From Trochalopteron elliotii (lineage: Eukaryota > Chordata > Aves > Passeriformes > Leiothrichidae): a DNA stretch of 64,000 nucleotides. The stretch covers positions 1,426,465 to 1,490,464 of the forward strand of contig JANPWX010000073.1 in assembly GCA_024734555.1 (NCBI GenBank), written 5' to 3'. Within the stretch, counting starts at the first letter, position 1. Each line of letters opens with the position of its first letter. A program made the position numbers and the translations under genes. Below, one piece after another: positions 1 through 11,804 of the stretch. The notes under the pieces are model-generated. The model was not told where the DNA came from and did not search any database. It was given only the letters and a program-made list of their open reading frames with translations.

Positions 1-2029
1 TGACAGTGGAGACACCCATGTGCATATTAATATGCAGCTCTGCTTATGCTAATGGCTGCTATTTGTAACATTAATATTTTTTTCCACCATAAAAAAATAA
101 CAACAATAATAATAATGCTTTGTCTTGAGGATTTGAGCTCTAATGTGCTTTGCAGGAATGCAAGGGGAAGAAAAACGCCTCTGACCTAATTTTTTATATC
201 CTTGAGGGAAAGACCAAATTTGCAGGTGGTGTGGGTGCTGAAATGCTTGCCCTCCTCCTGGAAGCACTGGAAAGGTCAGTGGGGAAACTGCTCTACCTCG
301 TGCATAAGGTGAGCAGCAACATCACTCACTGTGATTGCTCTAGATTCCTGCTGGAAGGTCCTATTTGGACTGAATCAGCACACAGGCTGTGCTCCTTAAG
401 GTCAGCCCTCTCACCTGGGCTGCACTGATGAGCAACACACTGGTGCTTGCTCTGGGCAATGGAAAAGTGGGGGGAGCAACCCCTTGTGTCTGGGTATTTC
501 TCTGTTGAATTTTGAGTGCTCTCTGGGTGGCTTCAACGCCAGTCTGTCTGACCTTGCAGTCAGCAAGCCCAACAGTGTGTCTCTGGGCATATTCTGTGTG
601 CCTGGATGTGATGTGGCATGAGACATGGGTCTGGGAGCACCTGGCTTCCTTTTGCTCTGAAGAAAAGGTCCATAATCAATTGCACAGGTCTTGTTCCTAC
701 TCTGTCTACCCAACAAACCAACATCATTGGTTTTGTTCTGATACCATCCCTGACTGAAAGAAAATTTAATTTCCAAGTCCTTTTCAGTATTAGTTACTGC
801 AGTCACTGTAGCCAGTAGTTACAGCAGCTACCCAGCATCATTCTGCTCCTTGAGGTGCTGTGCAAGTGCAGGAAGGCTGGGGTTTTCTCAAAGGGCTTGC
901 AGTTTTTTAATTCCCTCAGTTTTGGATTTAGATTGCTGAGTACCTGTCTTATTTCCAAGCTTCAGTGTATTCCCCTGGCCTCTGCCCAAATGTCCAAGGG
1001 ATGCAAACAGGGAACATCAGGTATAGAAGGCAAATGGATAAACAAAAATAAAAGAGAAAGTAACAGAAATCTTATCAGGTTGGCTCCTCAGCTCCAAGAT
1101 GTCAGCAAACTGTTTGGTGCCATCTGGGACAGTGGGGAAATACCTGACTGTTCTGCAGGACATGTGCTGAATAGCATGTTGTTAACACTGGTTATTTGAT
1201 GTAAGCAAATAAAGAAAAGTCAAAGGATTTTTCAGGATGAGTGAGTGAGAACCTTTCGCAATGTCTGTAATTGGTTACTCTGGGAGCATATGATGATATT
1301 TAATAGGCCCCTCAGTGGTAATTTTAGTAGCCTTTCCTAATGCCTGACAAATACTGAACATGGCATACTTTGTTACTTTAATTAAAAACTCTTTAAAGAA
1401 AATGTCAGTTGTGTTCCAATAGCCTGAGGTTTATTTGGGAGTGTGGGGGAAACTGTTTCTTCTCCGAAGGAAGACAAAGAGATGCCACTTTTCTGTGTGG
1501 AACTGTGACTTGGATGAGGACCTGTCTTTTCTTACATCTTGTTTATTTTGAAGTGCCTGAATTCTGAAGTGTCTCAAGCTCCTTTTTCTTGTACTGCAAT
1601 GGTTTATTTGTGCATTAAGTGCTTATAGTGGTATTTACTATTTTGCTTTTTGACCTGAGGGGAGAGAGGGAAGAAGAGATCACACCATCTGTTGGATCCA
1701 TATATTACAACATTTGGTGAGAAAAGAAGAAAGCTACAAGGAAAAAAAAAAAAGGCCTTAAAATTACTTCCCTTTCAAAGCTAATACTCAGAGATGTCCC
1801 TTCTCAATATCAGTTGTCTTGCTGCCTCAAAACATGAGACTGTCCTACAAATTACCCCATACCTTAGAGACAACCAGCACTGTCTTCCCCAGTCTGTGCC
1901 CCACAGGAAGAGTTTCCAGATATCTGTCCTTATTGTTACCTGCCTGTATGTTCAAGGCATTTGGGTCAAGGCAAAAGTTACAATTTCATACTTGTCATTA
2001 TGACCCTTCCAGGGTTTAATAACATTATT
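1..2029. other. Unique non-coding DNA, nothing recognised
   Basis: The open frames here are all under 135 codons, overlap on both strands and show no domain. There is a 12-base A run near 1741-1752. I see no repeat family, RNA gene or splice-bounded exon. It is read as intergenic or intronic sequence. Confidence 0.6.
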
Positions 2030-2030
2030 A

Positions 2031-2153
2031 AAAAAACCCCAAAAAACAACAACAACAACAACAACAACAAAAAAAAAAAAAAACCCCACCCAAACCAAAC
2101 CAAATCAAACCAAACCAAACCAACCAACCAAACAAAAAAAACACAACAAAAAA
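2031..2153. repeat. Compound simple repeat: (CAA)n, A run, (CCAAA)n-like
   Basis: A (CAA)n tract of about eight units (2047-2070) runs into a run of about 15 A, then an imperfect CCAAA/CCAAAC array to about 2135 and an A-rich tail. One strand is almost free of G and T. The 67-codon frame across it, with its Asn, Lys and Thr runs, is a translation artefact of the repeat. No retroelement body was seen directly upstream, so it need not be a poly(A) tail. Confidence 0.9.
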
Positions 2154-2155
2154 GG

Positions 2156-4031
2156 CCTACCTGACATCTTCTGGAAGCCTCATGGGACGTGAAAATTCAT
2201 GCAGATATCACAAAATTAATGACTTGTGTCTGAATCACGTGATTTAGGAATACTTTGAAAACAATGAAATTATGCTTATAGCTTAAAATATACTAAAAAT
2301 TATACCATTTTAAAAGTACCCTTGTGCAAATAACATTAAGTTTAAAAATGCCCATAACTATTCTTCTCTGATGTTTGTTGTACTTGTATTGCAGCCCCTA
2401 TGGCATGGAAACTGAGAGGACCTTACAGGAAGTGGAAAATAGGTTTAACTGTTCAAATACCTAGCACTTTAAATTGGAAATAAAACACTGAGCCCATTGG
2501 ACCTTCATTGTGCTTAAGAAGGAGGCAGGTTGACCTTTATAGTGCAGTCAAATCCTGGAAGTAAACAAAGACTGTATCTGGAGAAGAATTAACAGAGGTG
2601 TTGGAGAGTCTTTCAGGAACTGTTAGCTGAAGTGTCATTGGCAACAGAGGAAGCAAGTGTTTCATAGGATACTTTTGCAAAATAAGGGGGCTTCAGCTTT
2701 CCTTTTAGGAAATAGTCCTGCAGCAAATTCTACTGTTTAGCATCCTTTTTGTAAATTTATTATTGCTTCAGTGACTCTAGAAGAGTTGGTCCCATTTTAA
2801 ATTTTCTGATGCATTAAGTGTAAAGTCTTCTCCCAAGGTTCCCAATTGGATGCTTCCCCTTTAGAGAAAAGTCAGTTATGATTGTACTAGAAACACACTG
2901 AGAATGATTTGAGGGTTGTTTAAATTGCCCTCTGAGGTGTATTGATCTTAATGAAAGGAAAATGTGTCCTCTTGTGGCAAGGAAGATAGGGCTGAATCTG
3001 CTATATGAGGGCAGCTCAGTGGCCAGATTTGGTTAGCAAAGTCTCTTGGTTTTGCTGCACAGCTCTGTCTTGAATAGATGGAGATGTTACATCCATTTGT
3101 GTGTTTTCTATGCCTGCACTGGCAGGATTTTCTAAATACCTGTGGAGAGGCACAAGGTATTTGTCAAGTGTAGTGACATAAAAGAGATGTTGTGGGAAAT
3201 TATAGCACTGGCAGTTCAGCTCTAAGGAGGGCAGTAAGTCTTTATGGATTCTCTGGTACCTTTGAGTAAGACACAGTGGATTTGTTCTCTAGGCTACTGG
3301 GTGCCTTCAGGATGCAAAGAAAAATGGTACTAAAGGGAATATCTGGGTTCAGTGGGGAAAAAAAACACCATTGACTGCACAGAACATACTCAAAACTCAC
3401 TGACAGTATAGCATTTTTGTGAGTTGTGCCAAAAAATGGTGCTGGGAGAAACAGGTGCAAAATGCATGTAGAAAGGGGCAGAACAGTTGCAGGGGCACCA
3501 GTGGCAAAAAGAAAGTGCAAGCTTAGGAGTGAGGTGTGTGTATTCCCTTGTGTGTATTCATCCTTGTGAATCTTCCTCCTATTTATTGACCAGCAAGGGA
3601 TATCCTCATACTGTTTATTTGTTCCCTAAGCTTTACAGGACCTGAGCTGGATGAAGCACCTGCCCTTATTTGCAGTCTAAGCCCTTGCATAGTAGCAGTG
3701 TTTTCATCACAGTCATAGTGACAAAGTCATTCATAGCAGCTGATATGGTTTATTACATGTGACACATTTGTAGGTGTGCATGAGCTCAAGTTGCATCCTT
3801 TCTCAAGGAGCCCAAAAGAAGTTTCTGTCCCAGGTAACTTCTCCCTGTTGACTTCCCCCTGGCTTGGTACAGCGAGCACAGAGTACAAAGCTCAGTGGAG
3901 ACTGCTTTCTTTTATTTGTGCCCCAGAGAGAGCTAGGGTAGGTGATTTTCCCAGTGTAGATCTCCTGGTTCAAAGGAATGCGAGGTTTAGTGCTCTATCT
4001 CTCCACCATGCACATCAGCTCTGCAAGTGTC
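2156..4031. other. Unique non-coding DNA, nothing recognised
   Basis: Mixed-composition sequence with only short, domainless open frames (the longest is about 92 codons on the minus strand near 3.4 kb). A palindromic CACGTG E-box lies near 2239. No repeat family or RNA gene was recognised. Confidence 0.55.
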
Positions 4032-4034
4032 TGT

Positions 4035-4047
4035 TGCCCCCTCGTGA
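4035..4047 (-). promoter_or_regulatory. Candidate CTCF binding site (minus orientation)
   Basis: The reverse complement reads TCACGAGGGGGCA. The known CTCF core is CCACNAGGGGGCA-like, so only the first base differs. It is the best CTCF-like match I found in the window. Occupancy cannot be known from sequence, and a 13-bp match also arises by chance at a low rate. Confidence 0.45.
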
Positions 4048-4050
4048 CAT

Positions 4051-4180
4051 GAACTCCCAGACTGGAGCTCATTTGACTCTAAGGTTAATTTTCTTTAGCC
4101 ACTGGCAGGCTGATTTAAGTGTCAGCTCATTATGATGGCATTCTAATTAGAGCCCCACGATAGCCTTTGACCCTGGGAAA
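4051..4180. promoter_or_regulatory. Candidate conserved non-coding element next to the CTCF-like site
   Basis: The stretch contains homeodomain-type cores (TTAATT, CTAATTAG), a TGATTTAAGTG motif and a CTTTGACCC nuclear-receptor-like half-site, and no simple repeats. Enhancer-like status is inferred from motif density only. There is no alignment behind it. Confidence 0.2.
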
Positions 4181-5190
4181 TGACTTGGGAGAGAAGAAGC
4201 AAATAGGGTGATAAGCTTAGATGCTGGCACACAGGAGGAAATATATCCTGCCTGACGTTTGTGGGTGTCAACTTCAGTGTTATCAGATTGTCCTCTGGGA
4301 AGGACTGGTTATTAGTATTTATCTCCCTCACACAAATTCAGCAGCACTGATTTCTCTTGCTTCAAAGGGAGTTGCACCTTCTTCTTGCCAGGAATGGATT
4401 TAGTCCTTTGCCTTCATTTTCAAGGTGTATTTTGTGTAGTTTCAGAAGAACTGATCATGTCTCTTACAGGGTGGAAGAGCAAGTCTTCACTGGGACGTGA
4501 ATTTTTTCCATGCCTATCTAAGAAGAGGAACTGATTTATTTTTTTTTCCCAGGGTATAGAAATGGGGAAAAAAAAGATTCAGGTAAAATTAGTATTTCAG
4601 TAGTACATATGGATCTGCATCCACATCCCAGAAAGTTGTTTTTTTGGTTTTTTTTCTTTTGTTCCCATGTGACATAGCCTTTGGAAAAAAAGGTGGGGTA
4701 GTCATCCTGATCTAAACACGTGAGATTCCTCCACAGCACCAACAATATCTGAAGCAAACCTTCTCAACAAAGCTTTTAGGAAAATATTGTACAGTTGCAA
4801 CAAATACTGGCTAGGAATGCTCTCCGCCTTCTGCGGGCAGGTTTTCCTTGGGCACCTTGAATCATGCCATTTCCTGCACACCTTACCAGGAGCTCCTAGC
4901 ACTCTATGTCTCCATATCTTTCCCTCTCCTGTCCTTTGATAGCTTTTATTTGCATTTTTCTCATATCCCTCAAAGATGGGTCTGCAATGATGGAGTAAAG
5001 AAGCTTGGAGGACATGATCCTCAGGAACTGAAAGCAGTGGCAAATCTGTATCCCTTTCCTGTGCTCACCATACCTGGTGCATCTGAGGATGTCCTTAGGT
5101 ATTTTAAGTCTGTGGCTGGAACCCTGGCAGACTGATCTATGAAATCTCATGCTTTACTGTTAAGCAGGAGGTAAGTTTGTCCTGCATGGA
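4181..5190. other. Unique non-coding DNA with T-rich patches
   Basis: T-rich patches lie at about 4538-4548 and 4637-4660. Short overlapping open frames occur on both strands around 4.7-5.15 kb. The 95-codon plus-strand frame ending near 5135 is followed by a GGAGGTAAGT string, but it has no domain and no matching acceptor, so no exon is called. Confidence 0.5.
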
Positions 5191-5285
5191 ACAGGTGGGG
5201 AAACAAAAAAGAGCACAGAGGTTTATGCAAAGCATCATAGCAAGTCAATGGCAGAGTGTACTAGAACTTAATTGTCTGCAGTTGT
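5191..5285 (-). mobile_element. MIR-like SINE remnant (minus orientation)
   Basis: The order of motifs matches the antisense of the MIR/CORE-SINE 3' half: GGTGGGGAAAC, then GCACAGAGGTTTATGCAAAG, then CAAGTCAATGGCAGAG, then TAGAACTTAATTGTCTG. The family pattern is a gaaactgaggcacagag block, an aggtcacacagc block and an agtggcagagc block. The copy is strongly diverged and short, as expected of a very old amniote element. The family was assigned from memory of the consensus, so exact membership is uncertain. Confidence 0.55.
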
Positions 5286-6964
5286 GCTTGACTTGACCCA
5301 AGGCTTGTTTAAATCATTCAAGCTTTGTTAAGAGTCAGATCTTTTGATATTTGATATTTTTGTGTGCAGGCAAAATTGTTATCCTCAGAAAATACCAGTG
5401 TGTGGAATTGTCACCATTTCAGCAAGGTTTTGCCAGGAAGAGTTTCACATTTCCAGATTTAAGTGCCTCCTCAAGCCAGAGAGGTCACACAGGAGTAGCC
5501 AGGAACCTGGAAGCCAGATTTCTCAGCTGGGATTGGAGACATGTGAAGGAGTCCTGTGGGGAAGACAAATCAAATTGACAATCAAATTGAGCAGAGGCTG
5601 GAAAACAGAAGGCTGATGTTGCAGAGGAGTGAGGTCTTGCTTTTGCATTTGGTACAGAGTGAGGAGCAGGGAAGGTCATTATCCCAGTGTGGTGTTGGCT
5701 TGGTCTGGTTGTGCAATGGGAATGACATCTTAACATGGGATGGGATAGAAGATCAGTTTTCTGCCTACCCCTTCTGGGGGCTAGCAGGTTGTCCAAATCT
5801 TGTTCGTAATAAGTTCTATAGGGCAGGACTGATTTTCAGAAGGAACAGATGAGAAGTTAACTTCTTGTAATAATAAGATACTTCAGTAGTGTTCCCAGCT
5901 AGCATGCAATCTTATAATTATTGGCTTTTGTCTGTGTATAGTATCCTGCCTGTCTTCCCCTCCTCTATATGCATGCAGGCATTCACTCATTCCTATCTCC
6001 ATCATCTTTAACTAAATTAGAGTAAAATACTTCATTACAGAGACTTTCAGCCACGAGTGTGGGCCCCAGGGAGTTTATTTTCATACAAATGTATTATGCA
6101 CAAGGTTGATCTGATCACAGACAATTTGAACTATCTCTGCACCCCCAGGAAAATTCTTTCATAAATGTAAATGATGTGACACTCCAAAGAACAGAAAACA
6201 AGACAGAAAGAGAAAAGAGAAGAAAAGAAAGAAAGAATCTTTATGCTTATAGAAAGGAGATTATGGGCAACTGCAGAGGTACTGGGTCTTAAGTGCAGGA
6301 TATGAAGCTGTCAGGGCTCTTTTGCCTGCCCTTTTCCTTCTCTCACAGTGTAGCCTTCTTGTCAAACACCAAGCTGTTGAAAGGTACTGGAGGGGGAAGA
6401 GTGATGAATTAAGTATGTTTGAGATTATAATAACTGTTTCTATGGCAACAAGAAAATGCCCTCCATGGCTTTTGTTTGTGTTTTGAGCAAGGAGGCATGA
6501 AGTGAAGGTTTGTAAACAGAAGGCAGTGGGAAGGGATGCTGCAGGCAGGGGGCTTTGTGGCACCCTGCCCATGATACTGACCCACTTCAGGGACACGTGG
6601 CTTCTGGTGTGTGGGGCTTTCTTCTGCCTTGCTTCAGCTGTCGGTTGCAACTTTGGCTTTGGACTTCTTCTGGGATGTGAGAGAGAACAAGAGAGCAATG
6701 GCATGTGCTTTTCCAGATTCTTCATTACTGAACTGCTCAAAAGTTGGTACCTATAGGACTCAGTGTTCCCTCATGAGGATATGCAGGAGTGAGCCCAGCA
6801 CGCTTCTCCATGGGATTCCTCCACTCTGTACCATCATAGGGAGCCCAGACCTGACCCTGCAGGGATCCCCTGGTACAAGCAGTAAGAATGGAGGGTGAGT
6901 TAATCCCCACTTTCACAGAATATTAATCCTCCACACAAATTCACTGGGCAGAAAGATGCAATGT
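5286..6964. other. Unique non-coding DNA, nothing recognised
   Basis: A short direct duplication of ATCAAATTGA lies near 5568-5590. The largest frame is 159 codons on the minus strand (6261-6740). It has no domain and overlaps two plus-strand frames, so it is not called. No repeat family was recognised apart from the purine tract listed separately. Confidence 0.5.
6205..6237. repeat. Pure purine tract, GAAA-rich
   Basis: Thirty-three consecutive purines, mainly GAAA and GAGAAAA units. Homopurine tracts of this length can adopt triplex structure, and they occur often in vertebrate non-coding DNA. Confidence 0.85.
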
Positions 6965-7215
6965 AACTGAAACCACTTTGGCTTCCCCTCTCCAGCACTG
7001 CACAGAGAGACCTATCTATTATTAAAAACCCTATTAGTCGTGGTAAGATTGTACCACTCCCTCTCACTGTAGCTGCTGAGCGCTATCTAATTGGTTTTTA
7101 TTACTACGCCATCCCTGGGAGCGTGTGGAGCTCAAATACACATTTGCTAAGACATTTGTGTTCGTTGGGGATGCTTTTAAACCGTTTAAGGTTTTGTCAG
7201 GAGGATTAAAAAAAG
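6965..7215. promoter_or_regulatory. Candidate conserved non-coding element
   Basis: An AT-rich block with several CpGs (near 7038, 7080, 7109, 7123 and 7162) in an otherwise CpG-poor setting. It also carries CTAATTGG and TTTAAACC homeobox-like strings and no simple repeats. Retained CpG in AT-rich DNA often marks constrained sequence. This is inference without alignment. Confidence 0.25.
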
Positions 7216-9724
7216 AGGGCAAGAGAGGAGGAAACTAAGAGAGATGGTTCCCAGGCTGGAAAGGATGTGGAGGATGGAGACAACAAGAGACAGGACCAAG
7301 AGAGCTCAGTTTGGCTGGTGTTTCCAGCAGTTTTCCTGATGGACAGTTGGCCTCTCTGGTTCTTCCAGCAGACAGCTACTCAAGTTTTCTGTTTCCCAAA
7401 GAAACATACTTGCCAGGCTCCTCAGTCACTAGTATTCCAGCTTTGTTGTGCTTACACACAGAGCAGTCCTCTCACCCTTGAAATAGAAGTGGATTTCAGT
7501 GAGAGACCAGGACAGACTGTGCCCATCAGGGACAGGGCATGGTCAGACAAGCGCACTGACCAGCAACCTGTTGACACAAGACTGGTCTCTTCTGTCCCTC
7601 AATTCTTCGATATTACCATGCTTTTTCCTCCACAAACCACCTTGGTCCTTTCTTTTTGTTCCTTTGGTCTTTCCCTAAAATATCCCTATAAGTCCTGTAC
7701 AATCCCCCAATACTTTTGCTCTGCATCCCATAACGTGTGCCATTCTCCCTAGGCAGTATCCTAGGGATTCACACCCCAGTCCTGTGCCACCCACATCTCC
7801 AGCAGTGATGGTCTCACTTCCTGCCTCATTGCCCTTTGCTCTGCTGGTGCCAGTGTTTGCACAACTCCATCTGGATGTCTGAGTCTTGCAGTGAGAGAAG
7901 CACTGCCTCTGTGACTAATGTTATTTGGGTAACAGCATGCCACACAAATTCAAAGGTGTTTCAGTGCTGGGAGCTGCCATGAGGCAGCTGGTGAGATTTC
8001 CAAGTCCTCCCAAGCAGCGTAGGTGTCTCTCTTTTTGAAATGAGTGAATGTTAAGGAACTCAATTTGGTGAGACATTTCTAGGAAAGGAAAAAAAAAATC
8101 TTTCTGACCCTTGAATCTCCTAAGTAGTTTTAAACTTTTTGGGCTTGGAGTCCTTAGCAATTGGCAAAAATCAGACTTCTTGTGAAGTGTGATGTAATTG
8201 CCTTTTGCATATGAGCTGCATAACCAAGAAAGCATAGCAGTCAGATTCATATGCTCCATGTAGCCATTAAACAGGCTATAAAGGTGCATCACCCCTTGCT
8301 TGGTTCAGGCTGGGACATTTTGGTGTTTGTGGTCACTGATCAAGTGAAATTGTTTGTTATGGATGGGTTGGTATGCTCGTTCATTGATTCCACAGGCATT
8401 TCTGCTGCAGATGGAACAGGGGTGCCTTAGCCAGGGCATCCAGTTGTTTGAGCAGGGCAGCTTCCCTCTAGGTTTTGATAGTTTTATAGCATCTGGAAAC
8501 ACACACTCACGTGTTAGTGAGAGCAAATGAATTTTTTTTTTTTTTCAGGGATTAACCCCCAGTGAGGCACTCCAAGGATCCCCACAAAGGCAGTGAAAAA
8601 GCTCTGCCCTGCCTGCTGTGTGTGGGCTGGCAGGGCACACTCTCACCTTTCCTCTCTGGAAGGGGCTGTTTCAGCCTGCTTTGCTTCTCGTGCCAGCACC
8701 TCACTTAAGCACACACAGGATGTTACTCTTCCTGTGGTGCCTGTTGTGTTAATGGGATATGTTTAAAGCCAACTCCACTGTAATTTCATTTTCCTTAGGG
8801 AGAGGGGGAGGAAGCACTTTCTCCTCGGAGCTACATCCCCACTGCTCACTCTCTCTCAGAGTCGGCAGCATGCTCATTTCTCTCCTAGATAATGAAAAAT
8901 GCCAGGAGCCAGGAGAGCCCTGAAGGAGCCCTTGTTGGATGCACTGCTGCTCTGCACAACACAACACAGGCTAAGCCCCATCTTTTCTCCCTGCAGTGGC
9001 CTTGACCATGGCCTCTTTCTGCCTGTTGTTTGTTCTAGGACATCTGGACCATGCATCCTACAGCAGTCTGCACCTTCAACTGGAAATCACTCAGTACACA
9101 AGCTCGTGATACAATTCTTTAATGGGAGCTTATTGCCCAGCATGTCACACCAAAGTGCTGCCATTTGGCTTGGGGTTTGTAGGTTCTGGCCCAAGTGCTG
9201 GCATTTACTGTACCAAATCATTCAGGAGCTTCCCACACCAGCAAGGGACCCCTTCCTCATATGATGTTGTTGCCGTTGCAGTGGCTGAGACGGAGGCTAG
9301 TTCTCAGGGCGTAAAAGGGAGGGAGCTACTGGCAGGGCTTTTCCCCAAGGGTCCCATAGTCCTGTAATTCAGTTCCCCCTCGGTCTGAAAATCCTCTGTC
9401 AATCTTCAGGGTTTACAGAGAAACTTGTCTGCTTTCTGGGGCACTCAGGGCTGCCTGAGATGAATGGGCAGCCAGGGGAGGGAGTGTTGTTTTTCTGTCT
9501 GAACAGTTGATGTTTTTCTGTTGTGTGGGTTGGGATATGTTGCTGGATTTGATTTTGGTTTGCTGTATTGTTGTTTGTTGAATAGCTTGGGGGGTTGTAT
9601 ATAACATTGAAATGGTTGGGGCCTGCAAGGGGTGCTTTTTCCTGGCATTTAAAAAGAAATCAAAATAGATGAGACATTTTTCTCGTAATTAGAGATCGTC
9701 CTAAATAAATGCTTTAGACCTCAC
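7216..9724. other. Unique non-coding DNA, nothing recognised
   Basis: The longest frame is 161 codons (7267-7752, plus). It has no domain and no codon-like signature I can recognise. A 16-base T run lies near 8530-8546. No repeat family was identified by eye. Confidence 0.5.
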
Positions 9725-9725
9725 T

Positions 9726-9764
9726 CCCCTCCCATTCCCCTACTTCCCACCCCTCTCCCCCTCC
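9726..9764 (-). promoter_or_regulatory. G-quadruplex-prone tract (G-rich on minus strand)
   Basis: C runs of 3-5 bases occur at 9726-9729, 9731-9733, 9737-9740, 9746-9748, 9750-9753 and 9757-9761. The intervening loops are 1, 3, 5, 1 and 3 bases. The minus strand therefore fits the G3+N1-7 quadruplex rule with six runs where four are enough. It sits just left of a CpG-containing block and could be part of a regulatory region. Confidence 0.6.
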
Positions 9765-9829
9765 TACACACATACAAAGTTCAGCTGTTCGGGAATGCAG
9801 CTGAGAATTTCCTACTGTCTGTTAAGAAT

Positions 9830-10215
9830 GGAGTGAACCTCTTTTCCTGGCTCTTTTGAAAAACCCCGACCTACAATGCGGAGCGTACCCATGGCTCTCG
9901 CGGCTGTTCTGTAGCTGGCACTCCTCTCCGGCTGTGGCGTAGGTTGTTTCTGAATTACCCTCAACAGGCAGGTCCCCTGCTCAGGGGTCAAGGTCGGTGC
10001 AGTGATGGCCACGTCCCTCTGTTGGCACTTCCCCGTGGGAATGACATTACCCCTCACACCTCTCCCCCTCCTACTGCCTACAGCCTGTTATTAAACAAGG
10101 ACAAGTGAGGAGCTTGTCTGTGTCTGTGTGCGAGAGCGCGACTCTGTCACCTGATGCATACAGATGGCTTATTAACCAATTAATTCATAGGACTAAATTG
10201 GCTAAATCAAACTAA
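9830..10215. promoter_or_regulatory. Candidate regulatory block with clustered CpG and homeobox motifs
   Basis: The left half holds about a dozen CpGs (for example around 9869, 9880, 9900, 9929 and 10010), followed by a GCGAGAGCGCGAC string near 10131. The right half turns AT-rich with TTATTAACC, CAATTAATTC and CTAAATTGGC. CpG-rich sequence beside an AT-rich homeobox cluster resembles avian enhancers or weak promoters. No transcript evidence is available. Confidence 0.25.
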
Positions 10216-10878
10216 ATGACACCCAATTGCTGTACAAGGGTAGAAATGGATTGGAATAAGTGTTTCTTAAATGCCAGCCTCGTTGAGCAAAGGAATGAGT
10301 AGCAGAGGGAGGTGGGGGCCTTATGGAGGAGTGGGGATCACAGCAGACACTGGCAGGCAGCATGAGCAGAGCTGTCCATGGCATCACGTCCTAGGGAAGG
10401 AAGTAGCTCATGAGCCTGTGGCAGTTTGTGCTGCCAAGAAATCGGATCACTTTTTTTCCTGGTGACACTTTAGGCCTGGGAATGCCTCTGGAAAGGGAGT
10501 CCCAGCCACTGCCTCACTCTGTGTCCTGGGCAAAAGAAGGGGTCTACTTGCAGCCCAGACTTCGGTTGAAACACAAATTATTAAATGAACTATTTATGAA
10601 CTTCTGTTGATTACACCAGGATTTATTATTAGTTTCTCCGAGGAGTGAGGATTTGATTTTTCAGAAGTGCAGTCTACCTCCTCCACTGTCTGAAGACCCT
10701 AGGAACAATTATGTTCATCTTCCTGAAATCTGGTTCTTTCTCCTTTCTACAGCCATGCCCTCAGGACTGGCCGGAGCAGCTATACACAGCTGGAATGCTT
10801 CTGTGTGCCTCGCCTGCAGCAGTATTACCTGTTGCTTAAGGATGCTTCTCTCTTCCCTTGGCATTATTTATTTGGGGG
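10216..10878. other. Unique non-coding DNA, nothing recognised
   Basis: The short frames on both strands (up to 102 codons) have no domain. No repeat family was recognised up to the LTR boundary. Confidence 0.5.
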
Positions 10879-11804
10879 TGGGGATGGGCTGGCCTTGGCT
10901 GGCTGCTGCATGCCCACCAAGGTGCTCTATCACTCCTCCTCACCAGGAAAAGGGAAGATAACTTAACAATTACTGTCAGTCACTGGCACAACAGACTAGA
11001 CTTGAGAAAATTAATTTAATTTGCTGCCAATTAATAACAGAGTAGGATAGTGAGAAATTAGAATGAAACTGAAATCTTCTTCCCCACCCCTCCCTTCTTC
11101 CCAGGCTCAGCTTCACTGCCAACTCCTCTTCCTCCCCCACATGCTACACAGGGGAACAGGGAATGTGTGTTGCCGTCTGTCCATAACACTTAGTCTCTGG
11201 TGTTCCTTCCTCCATGTGCTCTTCCCTTGCTGCAGTGTGCAGCCCTACCCACAGAGACAGTTCTTCAGGAGCTGCTTCAATGTGGGTTCTTCACATGGGG
11301 CACAATTTTCAGGAATGGGCTGCCCCATGTGTTGTAGCTTCTGATGGAAAGCTTGTTCCTGTGTAGGCTCTGCTCCATGGCCACAGCTCGTGTAAGGAGC
11401 CTGCTCCAGCAGGGGCTTTTCAAGGGCTGCAGCTTCCTCCAAGGCAGATCCACCTCCTACATTATGGGTCCTCCCGAGGCTGCAGAGGAATCCGCTCCTA
11501 CATTTGGAGCACCTTCTCCCCTCCCTCTTCACTGGCCTTGGTGTGTGCAGGGCTTTTTTTCTTACATTATCTCCTCCCTTGCAGATGCTGAACAGTTATT
11601 TTTCACTCTTGCTTAATTATGTTATTGCAGAGGCACTACTTACATCACTGGTTGACTCAGCTTTGGACTATGACAGGTTTGAAATGGCATTTTGGAGCCA
11701 GCTAAATAAGGCTCAATCCAACATGGGAGCAGGTCCTGCATCTTCTCACAGAAGCCACTTCTGCAGCCTCCCTTCCCTCTCAGCCTTGCCATATAAACTA
11801 AACA
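10879..11804 (-). mobile_element. Degraded solo LTR of an endogenous retrovirus, minus strand
   Basis: Block by block this matches the LTR at 57568-58151: the CCCACCAA...GCTCTATCACTCC end, the TAATAACAGAGTAGGATAGTG block, the CACCCCTCCCTTCTTCCCAGGCTCAGC block, and the CTCACAGAAGCCAC...GCAGCC end. It keeps a roughly 350-bp middle section (about 11200-11500) of loosely repeated units with CTGCTCCA and CATGGGGC motifs, which the 57.6-kb copy lacks. The promoter-like end (CCAAT-type and TTTAA-type strings) is on the right when read on the minus strand, so the LTR points left. The left boundary is uncertain by about 10 bp, no target-site duplication is visible, and no internal retroviral genes follow. 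This was recognised from memory as a common neoavian LTR family, and the exact name is not claimed. Confidence 0.8.

Noticed and set aside
2047..2153. A/C-rich tract as a retroelement poly(A) tail
   Set aside because: No element body or target-site duplication was found beside it, so it was kept as a simple repeat.
5100..5175. Possible exon end with a GGAGGTAAGT donor
   Set aside because: The frame stops before the donor, and no matching acceptor or conserved peptide is visible.
6261..6740. 159-codon minus-strand open frame
   Set aside because: It overlaps two plus-strand frames and has no domain or splice support.
7267..7752. 161-codon plus-strand open frame
   Set aside because: No recognisable protein features. 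The length is within chance for 64 kb on six frames.
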